Of a DNA stretch of 64,000 bases, positions 51,801 through 62,183 are shown piece by piece. A model generated the notes under the pieces. That model worked only from the letters and a program-made list of their open reading frames with translations, ran no database searches and was not told where the DNA came from. Where the stretch lies: contig NC_083564.1 of assembly GCF_019925205.1 (NCBI RefSeq), forward strand, positions 22,561,447 through 22,625,446, in the 5' to 3' direction. The first letter of the stretch is position 1, and the number at the start of each line of letters is the position of its first letter. The stretch is from Metopolophium dirhodum. Lineage: Eukaryota; Arthropoda; Insecta; Hemiptera; Aphididae. A program made the translations under genes and the position numbers.

Positions 51801-54800
51801 AGGACGGGGCAATATGTTAAATATCTGAGATAAAATTTTACAAATTAGTCGACATACGTTTTGATATCATGTTTGACGTATCTAGCCTTGTCCAATCATT
51901 CATTTTAATAGATACAAAATTAATCCATATTATATTGGAGATGAATATTTAGCAAAAACGTACGGCGTGTTCACACGATTTTATCTGCCTATACTTGTTA
52001 ATAAACCGTGCGAACTGTATTTACCGGCAAGTACCTATCCTTAGTCCAGTATAACTAAATTACATTTCCACAAAATTACTTTGAATAAACACAGGTAAAT
52101 TAGATGTATTATACGCCATGCATTAAAATAATTGATAAGAAATATAATCAAGTTTTAGTTAGCATCTAACATTCTGTAACAGTCTTCCTCGTAACTGCAG
52201 TTGGCCCCGCGACTGGCCATCTTTAACGATTTTATTTAGAACGCAATAATTATTTTTTTCAAGACAGATGATTCCAATGAAATATAATAAATAATAATTT
52301 ACAATAATTCCTGTACAAGACAGACAGTGTATTGAAATAAAAAATACTTCCCTCAAAGAATAACTGTGGAAGAAACACTTGATCGATACAACAAATTTTT
52401 ATTTCTTTCAATTTATTTATTAAAAATATGTTTGAAATCAAACCGACTCAACAACGATAGCGAGCACGATGGAATCCGATAATTTCGCGCGATTATTTTG
52501 GTGTTACGAACTGCTTAATATAATACAAATAATTATTGATACCTTAACGCAGGGGTTTTCAACCTGTGCGTCGCGGCTCCCAGGGGCGTCGCCGGTTATT
52601 ATCAAGGGAGCCGCGTTCGCAATAGAAACTAAAAATAAAATTTCGGCGCACCAATACATATTACATGTTGCATGTGTGAGATAACCGTCGATAACCGTGT
52701 TTGCGATATCGAGTAATAACCAATAAGGCTATCAGGACTTTAATTCCATTTGCTTCTTCATACTTATGTGAAACGGGTTTTTCGGCCTTAGCAGTTATCA
52801 AAAGTAAATACAGAGGAAAACTAAATACCGAAAAGGAAATGAGAATCGCACTATCAAAATTTACCCCACGATTTGATGATTTAATGCAACAAAAACAAGC
52901 ACAGCCGTCCCATTAAAAATTAAAATTATTATTAATGTATTAATTTTTTAACTGTATGTAAAAAATAAATCTCAAAAAAATGTTTCCTATTATTAATACC
53001 TAATTACATGTTTATCATTAAATAAAGTTAGATTAAAATTATTATAAGTAATGTAAATTTGTTTATTTTAAATGTTCGTATGGGAGCCGTATATTTTATT
53101 TCAAAATCAAAAGGAGCCGTGGACCCAAAAAGGTTGACAACCACTGCCTTAACGCATTGCCCCGTGTAACACTATAACATGCCCCGTGATCCCCTATAGC
53201 AGGGATGGGCGGGCCGCGTACCATTTTTCACTGGCCCGTGCTACATTTCAATTTAGCTTATAAAAATAAAAAATGTCAAGATTTTTCTGTATTTTATTTT
53301 TTTATATTTGTACAATTATTATGAAAACCGATATAATGTTTATCGTAAAACGTAGATATTAATTCTTATCTTAGCATTGAACTATTAAACGTAAACAATA
53401 ATAGACATTAGGTTTTTTTTTTTTTTGCTCTCTATGTTCTCTGACCCGCTAGATTTTCGCACATTCAAAATCGGCCCTCAAGTGGCGTTGAGTTGCCCAT
53501 CCCCGCCCTATAGTACACCGACGCATTTTCAATACGATCCTCGTGTAAATCGAACAAACACGAACTCAGTAATAGGTCATACGTTACGTGTGGAAAAAAA
53601 TTTGAAAAAAATTGTTGACATTTTTATTGAACGATTGACGGGTATGATATTATCGTAAATATTATGCGACGTGAATATCCGAAACCCGACAACCGTCACA
53701 GTAGTATAATTATAACGATATTCCATTGGAATAACCGTTGCGATGGAAATCGCGACTCGACGTCTAAAATGCATGTATAACTCACCCGTGCCTACCCGTT
53801 TCAGTGCCAAAGATCGAGATCATGGGCGAGTCGGACATCCACGTGATGGAGGGCAGCTCGGTGAGCCTGAAGTGCGTGATCCGGCAGAGCGTCCGGGACC
53901 CGGACTACATATTCTGGTACCAGAACAACAAGCGGGTGCTGGACTACGGCAAGGGCGCCAAGGTGATCAGCAGCGAACGGTTGGACGCCAACACGATGGT
54001 GGCCACGTTGACCATCAACAACGCGGTGCTCCACGACTCGGGCAACTACACGTGTCAGCCGTCCAACTTGGACTCGGCCAGCGCGTACCTGCACGTCTTG
54101 AACGGTACGCGACAGCTACGACTGTTGATCGTTATGTATTGTGTGTAAATTTTTTTTTTTTATATCGATTGGATTTGCCGGTAATCGAGTCCGTGCTACC
54201 TGTTGAGCGTTTGAATCGGGTCCAGCTCGTTATATCCCGGTATCTTTGAATTGGCCAAATGTAAACTCCTACACGAATAACCTCCTTTTTACCTGAATCA
54301 TCATTAAATGTAAACTCCTACAACACTAATAACCTTTTAAAATTTTTACCTGAAAATCAAAGATATTGTAATCTCCTACATAGAAATTTTTCCCTTTAAA
54401 AAATAGGGTTATATTATTACTTAAATTTACAATTTTGAAGTTGAAAAGCTCAAAAAGCTCAAAATTATCATAACTTGAAAATAATAAATATACATTATTT
54501 AATAAACAAACGCTTGAATGGAGCTTGTCTATACGCTGTATGATGATTGTCGAAGGTTAGATTATATCCATATTATATACTATACTGCAAATGCATGTGA
54601 ATCATTTCATTCAAGATTTAATAGTAGTTTTTATCATCATCATACAAATCTCCATTTATTCGTGAAAGTTTTGAAAGATATTCAGACCGAAACATACATT
54701 AAAATTAGAAGCAGTCATACAACACAACGCAGACAGGCAAAAACTATTTCTAAACATCAATTTATACTTAATCAAAAAGATAAATATATACGAGGAGAAA

Positions 54801-57800
54801 TTTCACGTTTAGAGTTTATCTCCAAAGTACGCCACAAAAATATACGTAAATGATTATGACTTAGTATTGTTTTATTGAATTTTTAATTATTTTTTTCAAA
54901 AAAAGTTTATCGTAAATGATAATGATTATTGTTTTATTAACATTTTTATTATATTTTTCGAACCATTTTTATTTTATATGTTAATATATTGCAAGACTGA
55001 TATTTTTTACAGCAATACGGTATTAATTTTTTGTAGGAGTTAACACTATCTTTTATAGGAGTTAACACTATCTTTTATAGGAGTTAACACTATCTTTTGT
55101 AGTAGTTAACACTATATTTTGTAGGAGATAACACTACATTTGTAGGAGTTTACCATTTCCCTTTGAATTGAGTCCGTATAGAGAAAATGTCATAGTTACC
55201 TGTTAGCCGGTGGCGACCTTTAACCTTCCACGTCCTATTACACATAACTATTATTTTATATTTGATTAATCGACTCCTTATGCTTATTATTATTCCGATT
55301 AAAAAAAGTGCGAACAATCACGCACATTTTTTGGGAAATTGCTCAGCCAACATCCACGTGGTGTGCCCAGGGTAACGCTAAAAGGCTCAATGGACTCAAC
55401 ACGAAAAACCTAACAATATTGGTCGGACTAAACTCCGATGACCCAAAAGTATTTGCGGGACTCGATTCAATGTTATCCGAATTTACGTTGGATTTTGTAG
55501 ATAACCCTGGGGCCGTTATAACGTTTTTTAGGGGGGTCGCGATTGGGGTTTTGGAAACACGTATATAACGTGTACGTGGGGGGGGGGGGGGGGGGGGGGA
55601 TGCAGATGCTTGACCGCAGCACACATCAGTGACACAGCGGCCGACCACCGCAGCACACCATCCCCCCCCCCTATTAATTATTACACAACTTAATGTTATG
55701 ATTTTGAGATTATATTATTATCGTCGTTCGCTGTCGTTTATATTATAGCTGGTGCGTACGTCTCTTCGCAGACAACAAAAAATTAACCAATTTCAATATC
55801 AGCTGCCACGAGCAGGCGGCCCGACCTATCCGGTTAGGTTAGGTCTAATTTAGGATTCAAATCTAAGCAGTCTGTTGTTCTCCCGAAATCCCTTCACCGC
55901 AATGGCCATTATAATATTCACGAACGATTCAACCGTACGTGCGACTCATACTGCCTAAATATATATATATTACGTATAGTATATATATATGTATATATAA
56001 CCGTGATCCCTCTGCTGTATTTGAAGTGTTTGACTTAACAAATGCGTTTTTCGTTCCCCGCGAAATCGAATGGAAATAATTCAGACCAAATAAATCATAA
56101 GTTATAAGGTACAGATGTTAGGTTTCCCTGGGTTCGAGTTTTAGATTACACCGCTGGCGTTTAATTACTCATAAATTATGAACAAATAAATAACATCATT
56201 GTAACTTACTCAAAACTATACGAATGCTATAAAAAAAAATTTAACAAACAACGAAAGCACTTAAAGTGTCAAACTCCGCACACAAATCTTATTTAATATT
56301 TTTTCTCCGGCCCGAAAACTATTTGAGTTATTATTTCTTTTAAATAATAAACGTTAGGAAAAGCGAGAAAAATATCTGTTAAAATAATATATTATTATAG
56401 TTTATTGGGATTCTTTAATTTCTAATGTGGCTAGGTCTTACACTGAACGTGTTACGAGTGATTTGTAACCGTATTCAAATTGCGCTCAAATATCCAAAAA
56501 ATCCTTAACAAGCGTGTACTGATTTCAGTTTAAAAAAAATTGTATCTCATTATTCTCGATGATAATATTTTATGCCATACTATCATTTTGCCGGCGCGAT
56601 GTATAGGCAATATCGGTACATCAGTGTCTAGGTGTCTTTCAGAAGGTAATCGCGTGATTTAAAATATTACAAAACTGCGACATCTCGAAACCCCGAAATT
56701 GAAAAAGATATAACAACATCAATAACAATAATAAAAAAAAATTATATCGATATTCTTGTAGTTATATTATATTACAGAAAATTCACAAATAGGTTTCAAC
56801 AAAATCTAGAGAAGATGTAAATTGTATTGACGTACACAATATTGATGTTTTCATAAATTATTAAAATTACATTAATTTATGAACGTGAAATCTTAGTGTC
56901 GCGTTGTAAATAAAATAACAGAAAACACACCCAAATTATTGTTTAAAACGATCTATGGGTACATTTAGAATATTAGCGCATATACACGCTGCAAGACTAT
57001 ATTATTCTTTTATCTGTGCGTTATCCCATTTAAAGTAATAATATTATCATCGCATTGTTAAAGAGATATATAAATTATTCATAAGAGTACTGTCTACCTA
57101 TAATACATGTACGATAAAATGTTTAACGATTCGAATATGAACACAATATGTTTCAAATTACTCGTTATTAATATGCCGTCTTCTAATATCTCCTAATATA
57201 ACGTCTTAATGAAAATGATTCGGATAATATTATTAGGTGGAACTCGATTCCACTCGCCAGACTGTACACACCATTCGAATAATCGTCTAGACAATTTTTG
57301 TTTTAATCAATATAGTTATAATATGATTTTGGAATTCGAGCTGAAAACAGTTATTCGTACGACAATGGCGTTTAAAACAATATTGCTTACATAATAACCG
57401 ATAACTAGCAAATAGAACCCAATCTTATACAACAATTTGTTTGAATAAATTAAATATTATATTCATATTCCGTTAAAACTGTGACCAACCTTGTTTTAAA
57501 TGTAGCTTTCACTGTGTTGTATTTTTCTTTAACACTTTTAATACGTACAAATTGTCAAATTATAATGTTTATTTATTGTCGTTGAACGTTAAAAAAAAAA
57601 AAAAAAAATAAGAATGGTTTATTCCGTTAAGTAATTTATTAAGTGCGGTGTTTCCCATCTAAAACAATATTTTTTTATATGCGAACTGAAACATAATAAA
57701 CGCTTAAAAATGAATAATAATGTCTCCATTAATCATTGGGTTTTCAAGTATATATAATAAACAGCCATTAATTGTTCATGGTATAATGTTTGTACGCATC

Positions 57801-60800
57801 GGAAATCGGTAAGAATGAAATAAAACGCGACCGCAGCGACAAAAAAAACACTAAACAAAAGATATATTAGGTATAACGTTGAATATTATGCGGTTTGATA
57901 CGTCATGATTCAAAGCGTGTCCGGTATTCAGGAATAATTATCAAACAATATTGTCGATTTGAAAATATAAGAATCGTTTTGGAAATGAATTGGTAAGACT
58001 TGCAGGATACGCCGACGAGTTATTGTCTTTTAGAAAAACTGCTCTGACGGTGAGTTTTCGACGCGGATTTTTGTACGTAATATTACATCAGGACGTATCT
58101 TTCCGAGGGTGAGTGTTTCGTAATCATTTACTACGACTACCAGTGGCGTGCCCGAGAAATTACGGCGTAAATCGAGGGGGTAGTACCGGAGACACAAATA
58201 AGGGGATTTAACTTCCCCCCCCCCTCCTAAGCACTGTGTATATTCGTATTATACGCAATGACGTTTCGGGTTGCCCTCGAGATCCGAGCCAAAACGATAA
58301 ATCGACGGGGGAAACCGACGACTACTGCGCAAAGCACGTGTGTGTGTGTGTGTGTGTGTGTGTTGCAGTTGGGGGCAAACTTCTGAGCCACACCGCCACA
58401 CGCCGTCGTAGGAGCAAGACACGATATTATCATATCGAAATAATTGTCGGCGCGCTTTAGTGTTTTAGCGAGGCGCAGGATGCGGCTTTATCATAATATA
58501 TACCTACCTACCTACCTACCTATACGGTTTCGAGAGAGCGCAAAAATTAGCGCGACGCCGAGTGATATTATACGGCACGATGTGTTAATTAAATTTGCCG
58601 TCGGGTAGGATTATATAAAAACGGTCGCCGTGAATACATTTCCATATTAAGTCGCGGCGAGAGACGAATGAGATGTGAGCGCGCTCGTAGGTGGTTGTGT
58701 GCACACGCGTACGTATAGAATAATATAATATTTCGTATTATTATATTATTATTATCATATCGAGCGCACAGTCGAAATTCACTCGGATCGTTCGAAAACT
58801 GTACGGTAGTCCGATTATTCGTATAATATATACTGTCCTCCCGAGTATCACTCCCCTTACGATTTCTACCGTCAACTTATTATCACCTAACTACCTATTA
58901 TAGTCGATAATAATATTATTGTTACCGCACAAGACCGATCGACGCCCGACGCGTCATCGAATGTTGTGGATTTTGTTCAATTCGCTTCGTTTTTAAATTT
59001 TTTTTTTTTTGTTACGTTAAAACACCCCGGCGAGGTAAATACTAAATTGTACGTATTATGATATGATACGAGTGGAAAATTAGCGTACATCCATTTAAAA
59101 CGTATCAATATTACACGTTACGCTAGATAATGGTTCTTTAGCCTTAAGTATATAAATAGCATCCAGGCCCCAGGATATCAGTTTTATGAAAAAAAAAAAT
59201 CATCACTTCTTTAGATTACTTTATCGATTTTCCGTCCGAATTTTCAACTTCAACAAACTGCTCTTGCGATAGAAAATTTAATTTTAATACCTACTATAAA
59301 ATTGCCAACTCATCGAATATTCGAAAATGTAAACACAATAAACGATTAATCTTATTCCACTATACTAGGCTACTATAAAAACGCGAACATAGGAAATTAT
59401 ATCTCCTAAAAGTACTTCCGAGAGCTCATTAATATTCATACGGTATTCGCGACTGCTCCTGCAGTGTATAGAACTTTCAAAAAGTTAACTTGAAAATAAT
59501 ATTATACTCCGGTGCATCGGTGTGATTCCTAAAGTATTTAAGTAATAAATAATAATCGGCGTGTTCCTTGATCTAAAATTGAAAAAAAAAAATGCGACGC
59601 TTAATTAAAAACAAACTTTTACCATACGACGAAATGTAAATTTTTAAAATCTACATAAATTACTTAAGTTTAGTATCTAATTTAACATGGAAGTTGGTTC
59701 TTTATAAATTAGTAGCTTTGAAATGAAACATTATTTTCTATGCAATTAGGTATACGTTTATAATATTTATATTATGCAATTAGAAATGTACATATTTTGA
59801 AATATGTAGGCAATCTATTAAGACTGTAGAATTTCTTTTGGTTTTTCGTGTGATTTAAAGTTTCTCACTAAAAATGCAATGTAATTATATTTACGTTTAA
59901 AATATAAACTTTAGTAATTTAATTTTCAAAAATAAATTACTTGAAACTATGTTTGTACAAACATTACCTCATTGATCCTGGCGGCTAGTGTTTGTGATAA
60001 ACTGTAAAAATTATTTGAAAAACTTTCGATAAGTCAGTATAGAGAATAAATTGTAACTGAAAATTATGTTTTTGTTCTTATAAGTCCAATAACAAAAATT
60101 GTTCGTGTAATCTCGACTTAAATTTTTATCTTCAAATACCCATTCGTTATTTTGTATAATTGCTAGTAACAAGTTCGGGTTTTTCGAAACACTAATAAAG
60201 TTAAGCATGTATAGCTGCAGTATACTACACGACTTAGATTAATTTGGATCGAACTAATGAGAAATGTGCTGAAAAACATCCAATTCAGATTAGCGGAGAA
60301 CAGCGTCACAATGAACTTAACAGGCGCGAACGCCCGATAAAATACTGAATTCCGTCATATTTTCGATTTTTCGAACGCGATTCGTTATGAACACAGTACG
60401 AGGGGAGAGGGGAAATGATTATCGTCGAACAGAATCGCCGTGGCATAATATTATCTAAAACAATCCTCTTAAGCGGACGCCATTGAAACGTATATCTATG
60501 TGTGTGCAGACAAACGCGTACTGCAGGGAAGACTAAAAAAATAACTTTTCCCCGTCAGAGCTGATCACGGGGCGGAGGGAGGATGAGTCAGTAATAGAAT
60601 CGAAATAAAATATTATGCGCCACCGGTATGATAATAATATACAGCAGCCGTTATTCTGTGTTTATACAAGGTGTAACAGAGAGGCTTGACAACAATTATA
60701 TGATAAGTAAATAATTTAAGAAATATACTAATGTCAGTAAATTCCCAAAAAAAAATATTTTAAAAAGAGTTATTACGTTCCAAATTAATTTAATCAAAAA

Positions 60801-62183
60801 AATATTGATATTTTAAAAATTCTAAGAAATAAACTACTTGAGTTAGATAAATGTTTTTTTCTATCAAAATCGTTCTTATAATCAGATTCACAAATTAGCC
60901 ATTTTAAATATATCCAAAAAAAAAAAAATGGAAATCAAATTTAAAATTTTTATTTTAAGTGTTAAAAAATATGAATAATTTTTTTTATGATGTATATATT
61001 TGTGGCGCAAGTGAATATAAATTGCATGCAAAAAAAAAATTTTAATTATTGATTAGAACAAAAGTTATTCCAAAAGTCAGTTCTATCTGTTACACCCTGT
61101 ATATAATATAATATTATATCGAAGCCCTAAAATCAGTTAGTCTCTGCGGTATTTTCTGCGCACCCACATTTTACCACCCACTTGTAAGTTATCGCCATAG
61201 TTTGAGACATTTTCCGTTTTCGTGTACGATCGGTCATGGAACACCAGCCCCGTTTATAAGAGGTACAACACCGAAATTCGATCCGCTGTTGTGATGTGTT
61301 CTGCAAGTAGATTAGAGCAGCTAGAGGGAGGGGGGGGGGGCTAACGAAAAATGGACAGTCTCTCTAGGACGTTTCAAAACATATCACTATAAATCACTTG
61401 TATGTGTACATGATATTAACGTACGGTCAGTTTAAAATTTTATCTAATTCATTATTTCTAAATTTAAAAATGTTAACTACGCACCTACTTCATAATATGG
61501 AGGTTTAAAACATATTATGAAGGAGGTGTGTAGTTAACATTTTCAAACACAACACGGATAACCGGAATGATTTTCGTCGTGCAAGTTATATGCGATCTAA
61601 AATTTAAGTGGGTAGTATCATGTATATAATATAAAAATTATACCATCGTGCAGACTGTACTACAAATCTGATCAGAAAAAAATATTTTAGTCTTTGACAC
61701 TATTTACTGCGGCAGTATGGAAACCTTTCGCGATGCATGTGGTGATCGTCGTGAAAACGTAGAGACGCCCTTTCGAAACGGCGCAAGGGCGCGGTGAAGG
61801 GTGGAATAGACGAGACGACCCCGAGCTCGGGAACGCGATATCCGTTCTCTGTCCCCGAGTGTCGCCCACTCGTCCGAAACAATAATATGAACCACGACAT
61901 CATAAAATATAATACTTTTTATCATTGTCACGTGGCCGAATAATGTTTTTAATAAAAAAAAAATCTGTTTTTACTTTTGTTTTCTATGTCCGCCCTCGCA
62001 GGCGAACATCCGGCCGCCATACAGCGGGGACACAGTTCCGGCACCCAGATACCCATCCGCCTCTTGGGGCCCCTGTCGGCCGTGTTGGGACTCAGCTCCA
62101 GCCATTCGACGAGAGCCGCCCTGCTGACGACCGCGTTCGCCGTCGACCTTGCCGTCCGGACGCTGTACTCGATGATCGTCTAA
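45399..62183 (+). CDS. dpr: Dpr-family immunoglobulin cell-surface protein, four exons, 5' end missing
   Basis: Joining 45399-45547, 50952-51162, 53805-54104 and 62002-62183 gives one open frame of about 279 residues (numbered from the first full codon, Lys1). Ig1 runs ~22-119 with cysteines C40 and C102, core W52 and DAGIYEC at 96-102. Ig2 runs ~121-219 with C143, C203, W157 and DSGNYTC at 197-203. GEHPAAIQRG at 220-229 is a Dpr hallmark. Hydrophobic residues ~257-279 suggest a GPI signal or membrane tail. N-glycosylation sequons occur at N27, N47, N105 and N200. Known family role: Dpr proteins are neuronal surface proteins that pair with DIP partners in synaptic specificity. All introns have GT-AG ends and phases match (0, 1, 1). 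The paralogue number is unresolved. The signal-peptide exon is absent from this model. Confidence 0.93.
46204..47070. repeat. Tandem duplication in the Dpr intron, two ~400-bp copies
   Basis: Copy one (about 46204-46625) and copy two (about 46680-47070) are in direct orientation. Shared blocks include GCGGAAAGGACGCATAGGTA, CCCCGAGTGGGATGACCGTG, TCTATCCATCACGCTCGTTC and CGCAACACGTAATTATAGTG. A short frame beginning MTVR and containing EIYPSRSFVIK and ELKTINATRNYSDVKN is preserved in both, ending early at a stop in copy one and continuing to 47148 in copy two. I do not recognise it. Preservation may only reflect recent duplication. Confidence 0.85.
48811..48855. repeat. (TG)n(TC)n compound microsatellite
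   Basis: Thirty bases of TG followed by a TC run. It generates Cys-Val and Thr-His runs in frames on the two strands. Confidence 0.95.
50952..51162 (+). CDS. dpr: Dpr gene, exon completing Ig1
   Basis: The acceptor TTGTATTGCAG ends at 50951 and the donor GTAAGT begins at 51163. The exon adds 70 codons plus one base. It opens with VSWIRRRDSHILT (residues 50-62), the strand-C tryptophan segment of Dpr Ig1, and contains WTLQIKYVQPRDAGIYECQI (85-104) with the second Ig1 cysteine at residue 102. It closes with SPKMSHLVQLNVV. Such a motif string is characteristic of the Dpr family and separates it from lachesins and DIPs. An additional cysteine at residue 83, just before the WTLQ strand, is not part of the canonical pair. 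Confidence 0.95.
51210..51233. repeat. (AC)n microsatellite just inside the intron
   Basis: AC dinucleotide run about 47 bases after the exon donor. Confidence 0.95.
51234..52541 (+). other. Dpr intron, AT-rich part
   Basis: Non-coding. Short frames at 52159-52441 show no domain. Nothing else is seen before the hAT insertion. Confidence 0.6.
52550..53146 (+). mobile_element. hAT transposon, internally deleted, in Dpr intron
   Basis: Termini CAGGGGTTTTCAACCT (52550-52565) and, inverted, CAGTGGTTGTCAACCT (ending 53146) match at 14 of 16. Perfect 8-bp target duplications CCTTAACG lie at 52542-52549 and 53147-53154. Both features are diagnostic of hAT. GGAGCCGTG-type and GGGAGCCGCG-type subterminal repeats (the AGCCGCG-like words near both ends) support the boundaries. 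The interior keeps the C-terminal end of a transposase, so this is a deletion derivative of an autonomous element, in the same orientation as the Dpr gene. Confidence 0.93.
52731..52916 (+). pseudogene. hAT transposase C-terminal fragment
   Basis: The frame encodes about 61 residues resembling the end of the hAT dimerisation domain of SCAND3/ZBED-like transposases: IPFASSYLCETGFSAL, then IKSKYRGKLNTEKEMRIALSKF in outline, a PRFDDL segment and a final QAQPSH. In intact transposases the block lies at the extreme C-terminus and mediates dimerisation. Everything upstream (BED finger, catalytic core) is missing, so the product cannot transpose. The frame itself is undamaged to its stop. The open stretch begins at 52701, but homology starts near 52731. 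Confidence 0.85.
53200..53505. mobile_element. hAT miniature element in Dpr intron
   Basis: It begins CAGGGATGGGC and ends GCCCATCCCCG, inverted repeats matching at 10 of 11. Perfect 8-bp target duplications CCCTATAG lie at 53192-53199 and 53506-53513. It is internally non-coding, with GGGCCGCG and CACTGGCCCG near the left and TCGGCCCTCAAGTGGCG near the right. It lies only 53 bp after the preceding hAT element. Confidence 0.92.
53805..54104 (+). CDS. dpr: Dpr gene, Ig2 exon
   Basis: The acceptor (CCCGTTTCAG, ending 53804) and donor (AACG|GTACGC) frame a 300-base exon, phase 1 at both ends. It is noticeably GC-rich with C/G third positions, unlike its surroundings. It encodes PKIEIMGESDIHVMEGSSVS (residues 121-140), C143 and YIFWYQNNKRVLDY (154-167), then ISSERLDANTMVATLTI and DSGNYTCQPSNLDSASAYLH (197-216). 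C143, W157 and C203 form the expected Ig core. It is a complete single-exon domain, as is typical of this family. Overlapping frames on the other strand are shadows. Confidence 0.96.
54518..54853 (+). pseudogene. MULE transposase C-terminal fragment
   Basis: The 111-residue frame includes TANACESFHSRFNSSFYHHH, close to the conserved NNxxESFHxxFN block near the end of insect MULE transposases, then LFVKVLKDIQTETYIKIRSS and a basic tail. The zinc finger and most of the catalytic DDE core are absent. The element therefore depends on another copy for movement, if it can move at all. The reading frame is uninterrupted, suggesting a fairly young insertion. Confidence 0.8.
55033..55157. repeat. ~23-bp tandem repeat in the right end of the MULE
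   Basis: The unit GTAGGAGTTAACACTATCTTTTA is repeated about five times with small changes, ending in the terminal GTAGGAGTTTACCATTTCC. Only three looser copies are found at the left end, so the array has expanded asymmetrically. It may be a transposase-binding array, by analogy with other elements. Confidence 0.85.
55170..60664 (+). other. Dpr last intron, non-coding part
   Basis: Contains a 22-base G run at 55578-55599, a GT microsatellite at 58338-58363, a (TACC)n run near 58501-58521 and an A-run near 57591-57609. At 58153-58162 CAGTGGCGTG resembles a hAT end without a convincing partner. The frame 55308-55568 has no recognisable domain. No alternative Dpr exon was found. Confidence 0.5.
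60667..61099. mobile_element. Mariner-like miniature element
   Basis: The left end CAAGGTGTAACAGA and inverted right end CAGGGTGTAACAGA differ at one position. TA dinucleotides flank both sides (60665-60666 and 61100-61101), the expected Tc1/mariner target duplication. The interior is very AT-rich with no coding sequence. It is located in the last intron of the Dpr gene. Confidence 0.8.
61467..61543. repeat. Near-perfect 33-bp hairpin in the last Dpr intron
   Basis: AAAATGTTAACTACGCACCT...CATAATATG pairs with CATATTATG...AGGTGTGTAGTTAACATTTT with two or three mismatches and a loop of about 11 bases. It could be a small fold-back element end-to-end or a structured RNA segment in the pre-mRNA. 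Confidence 0.85.
62002..62183 (+). CDS. dpr: Dpr gene, last coding exon
   Basis: After the acceptor CCGCCCTCGCAG the exon completes a Gly codon and reads EHPAAIQRGHSSGTQIPI. The G-E-(H/Q)-P-A-A-(I/M)-Q element directly after Ig2 is a strong Dpr family signature. The tail is Ser-rich (LGLSSSHS) followed by a mostly hydrophobic stretch, AALLTTAFAV then AVRTLYSMIV, ending at TAA 62181-62183. A short Ser-rich segment before a C-terminal hydrophobic stretch fits a GPI-anchor signal, although the Asp and Arg within it weaken this. It might instead be a poor membrane segment. A long minus-strand frame here is a shadow. Confidence 0.93.

Larger units (their letters stand above)
54253..55160 (+). mobile_element. 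MULE-type DNA transposon, internally deleted, in Dpr intron
   Basis: Perfect 9-bp direct repeats CTTTGAATT flank the unit (54244-54252 and 55161-55169); the next base, G, also matches. The ends share GG..AAATGGTAAACTCCTAC in inverted orientation with small gaps. GTAAACTCCTAC recurs near 54304-54321, and the related GTAGGAGTTAACACTA is tandemly arrayed at the right end. A 9-10 bp duplication, the repeated terminal motif and the internal transposase fragment together identify a Mutator-like element. It starts 149 bases after the Ig2 exon donor. Confidence 0.9.

Noticed and set aside
53743..54249. 168-residue plus-strand frame and a 97-residue minus-strand frame over the Ig2 exon
   Set aside because: Shadows produced by the GC-rich coding exon; only the frame starting at 53807 encodes the Ig domain and joins its neighbours in phase.
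58153..58236. CAGTGGCGTG...GCACTG segment considered as a hAT miniature element
   Set aside because: The two ends match poorly beyond CAGTG and no target duplication is present.
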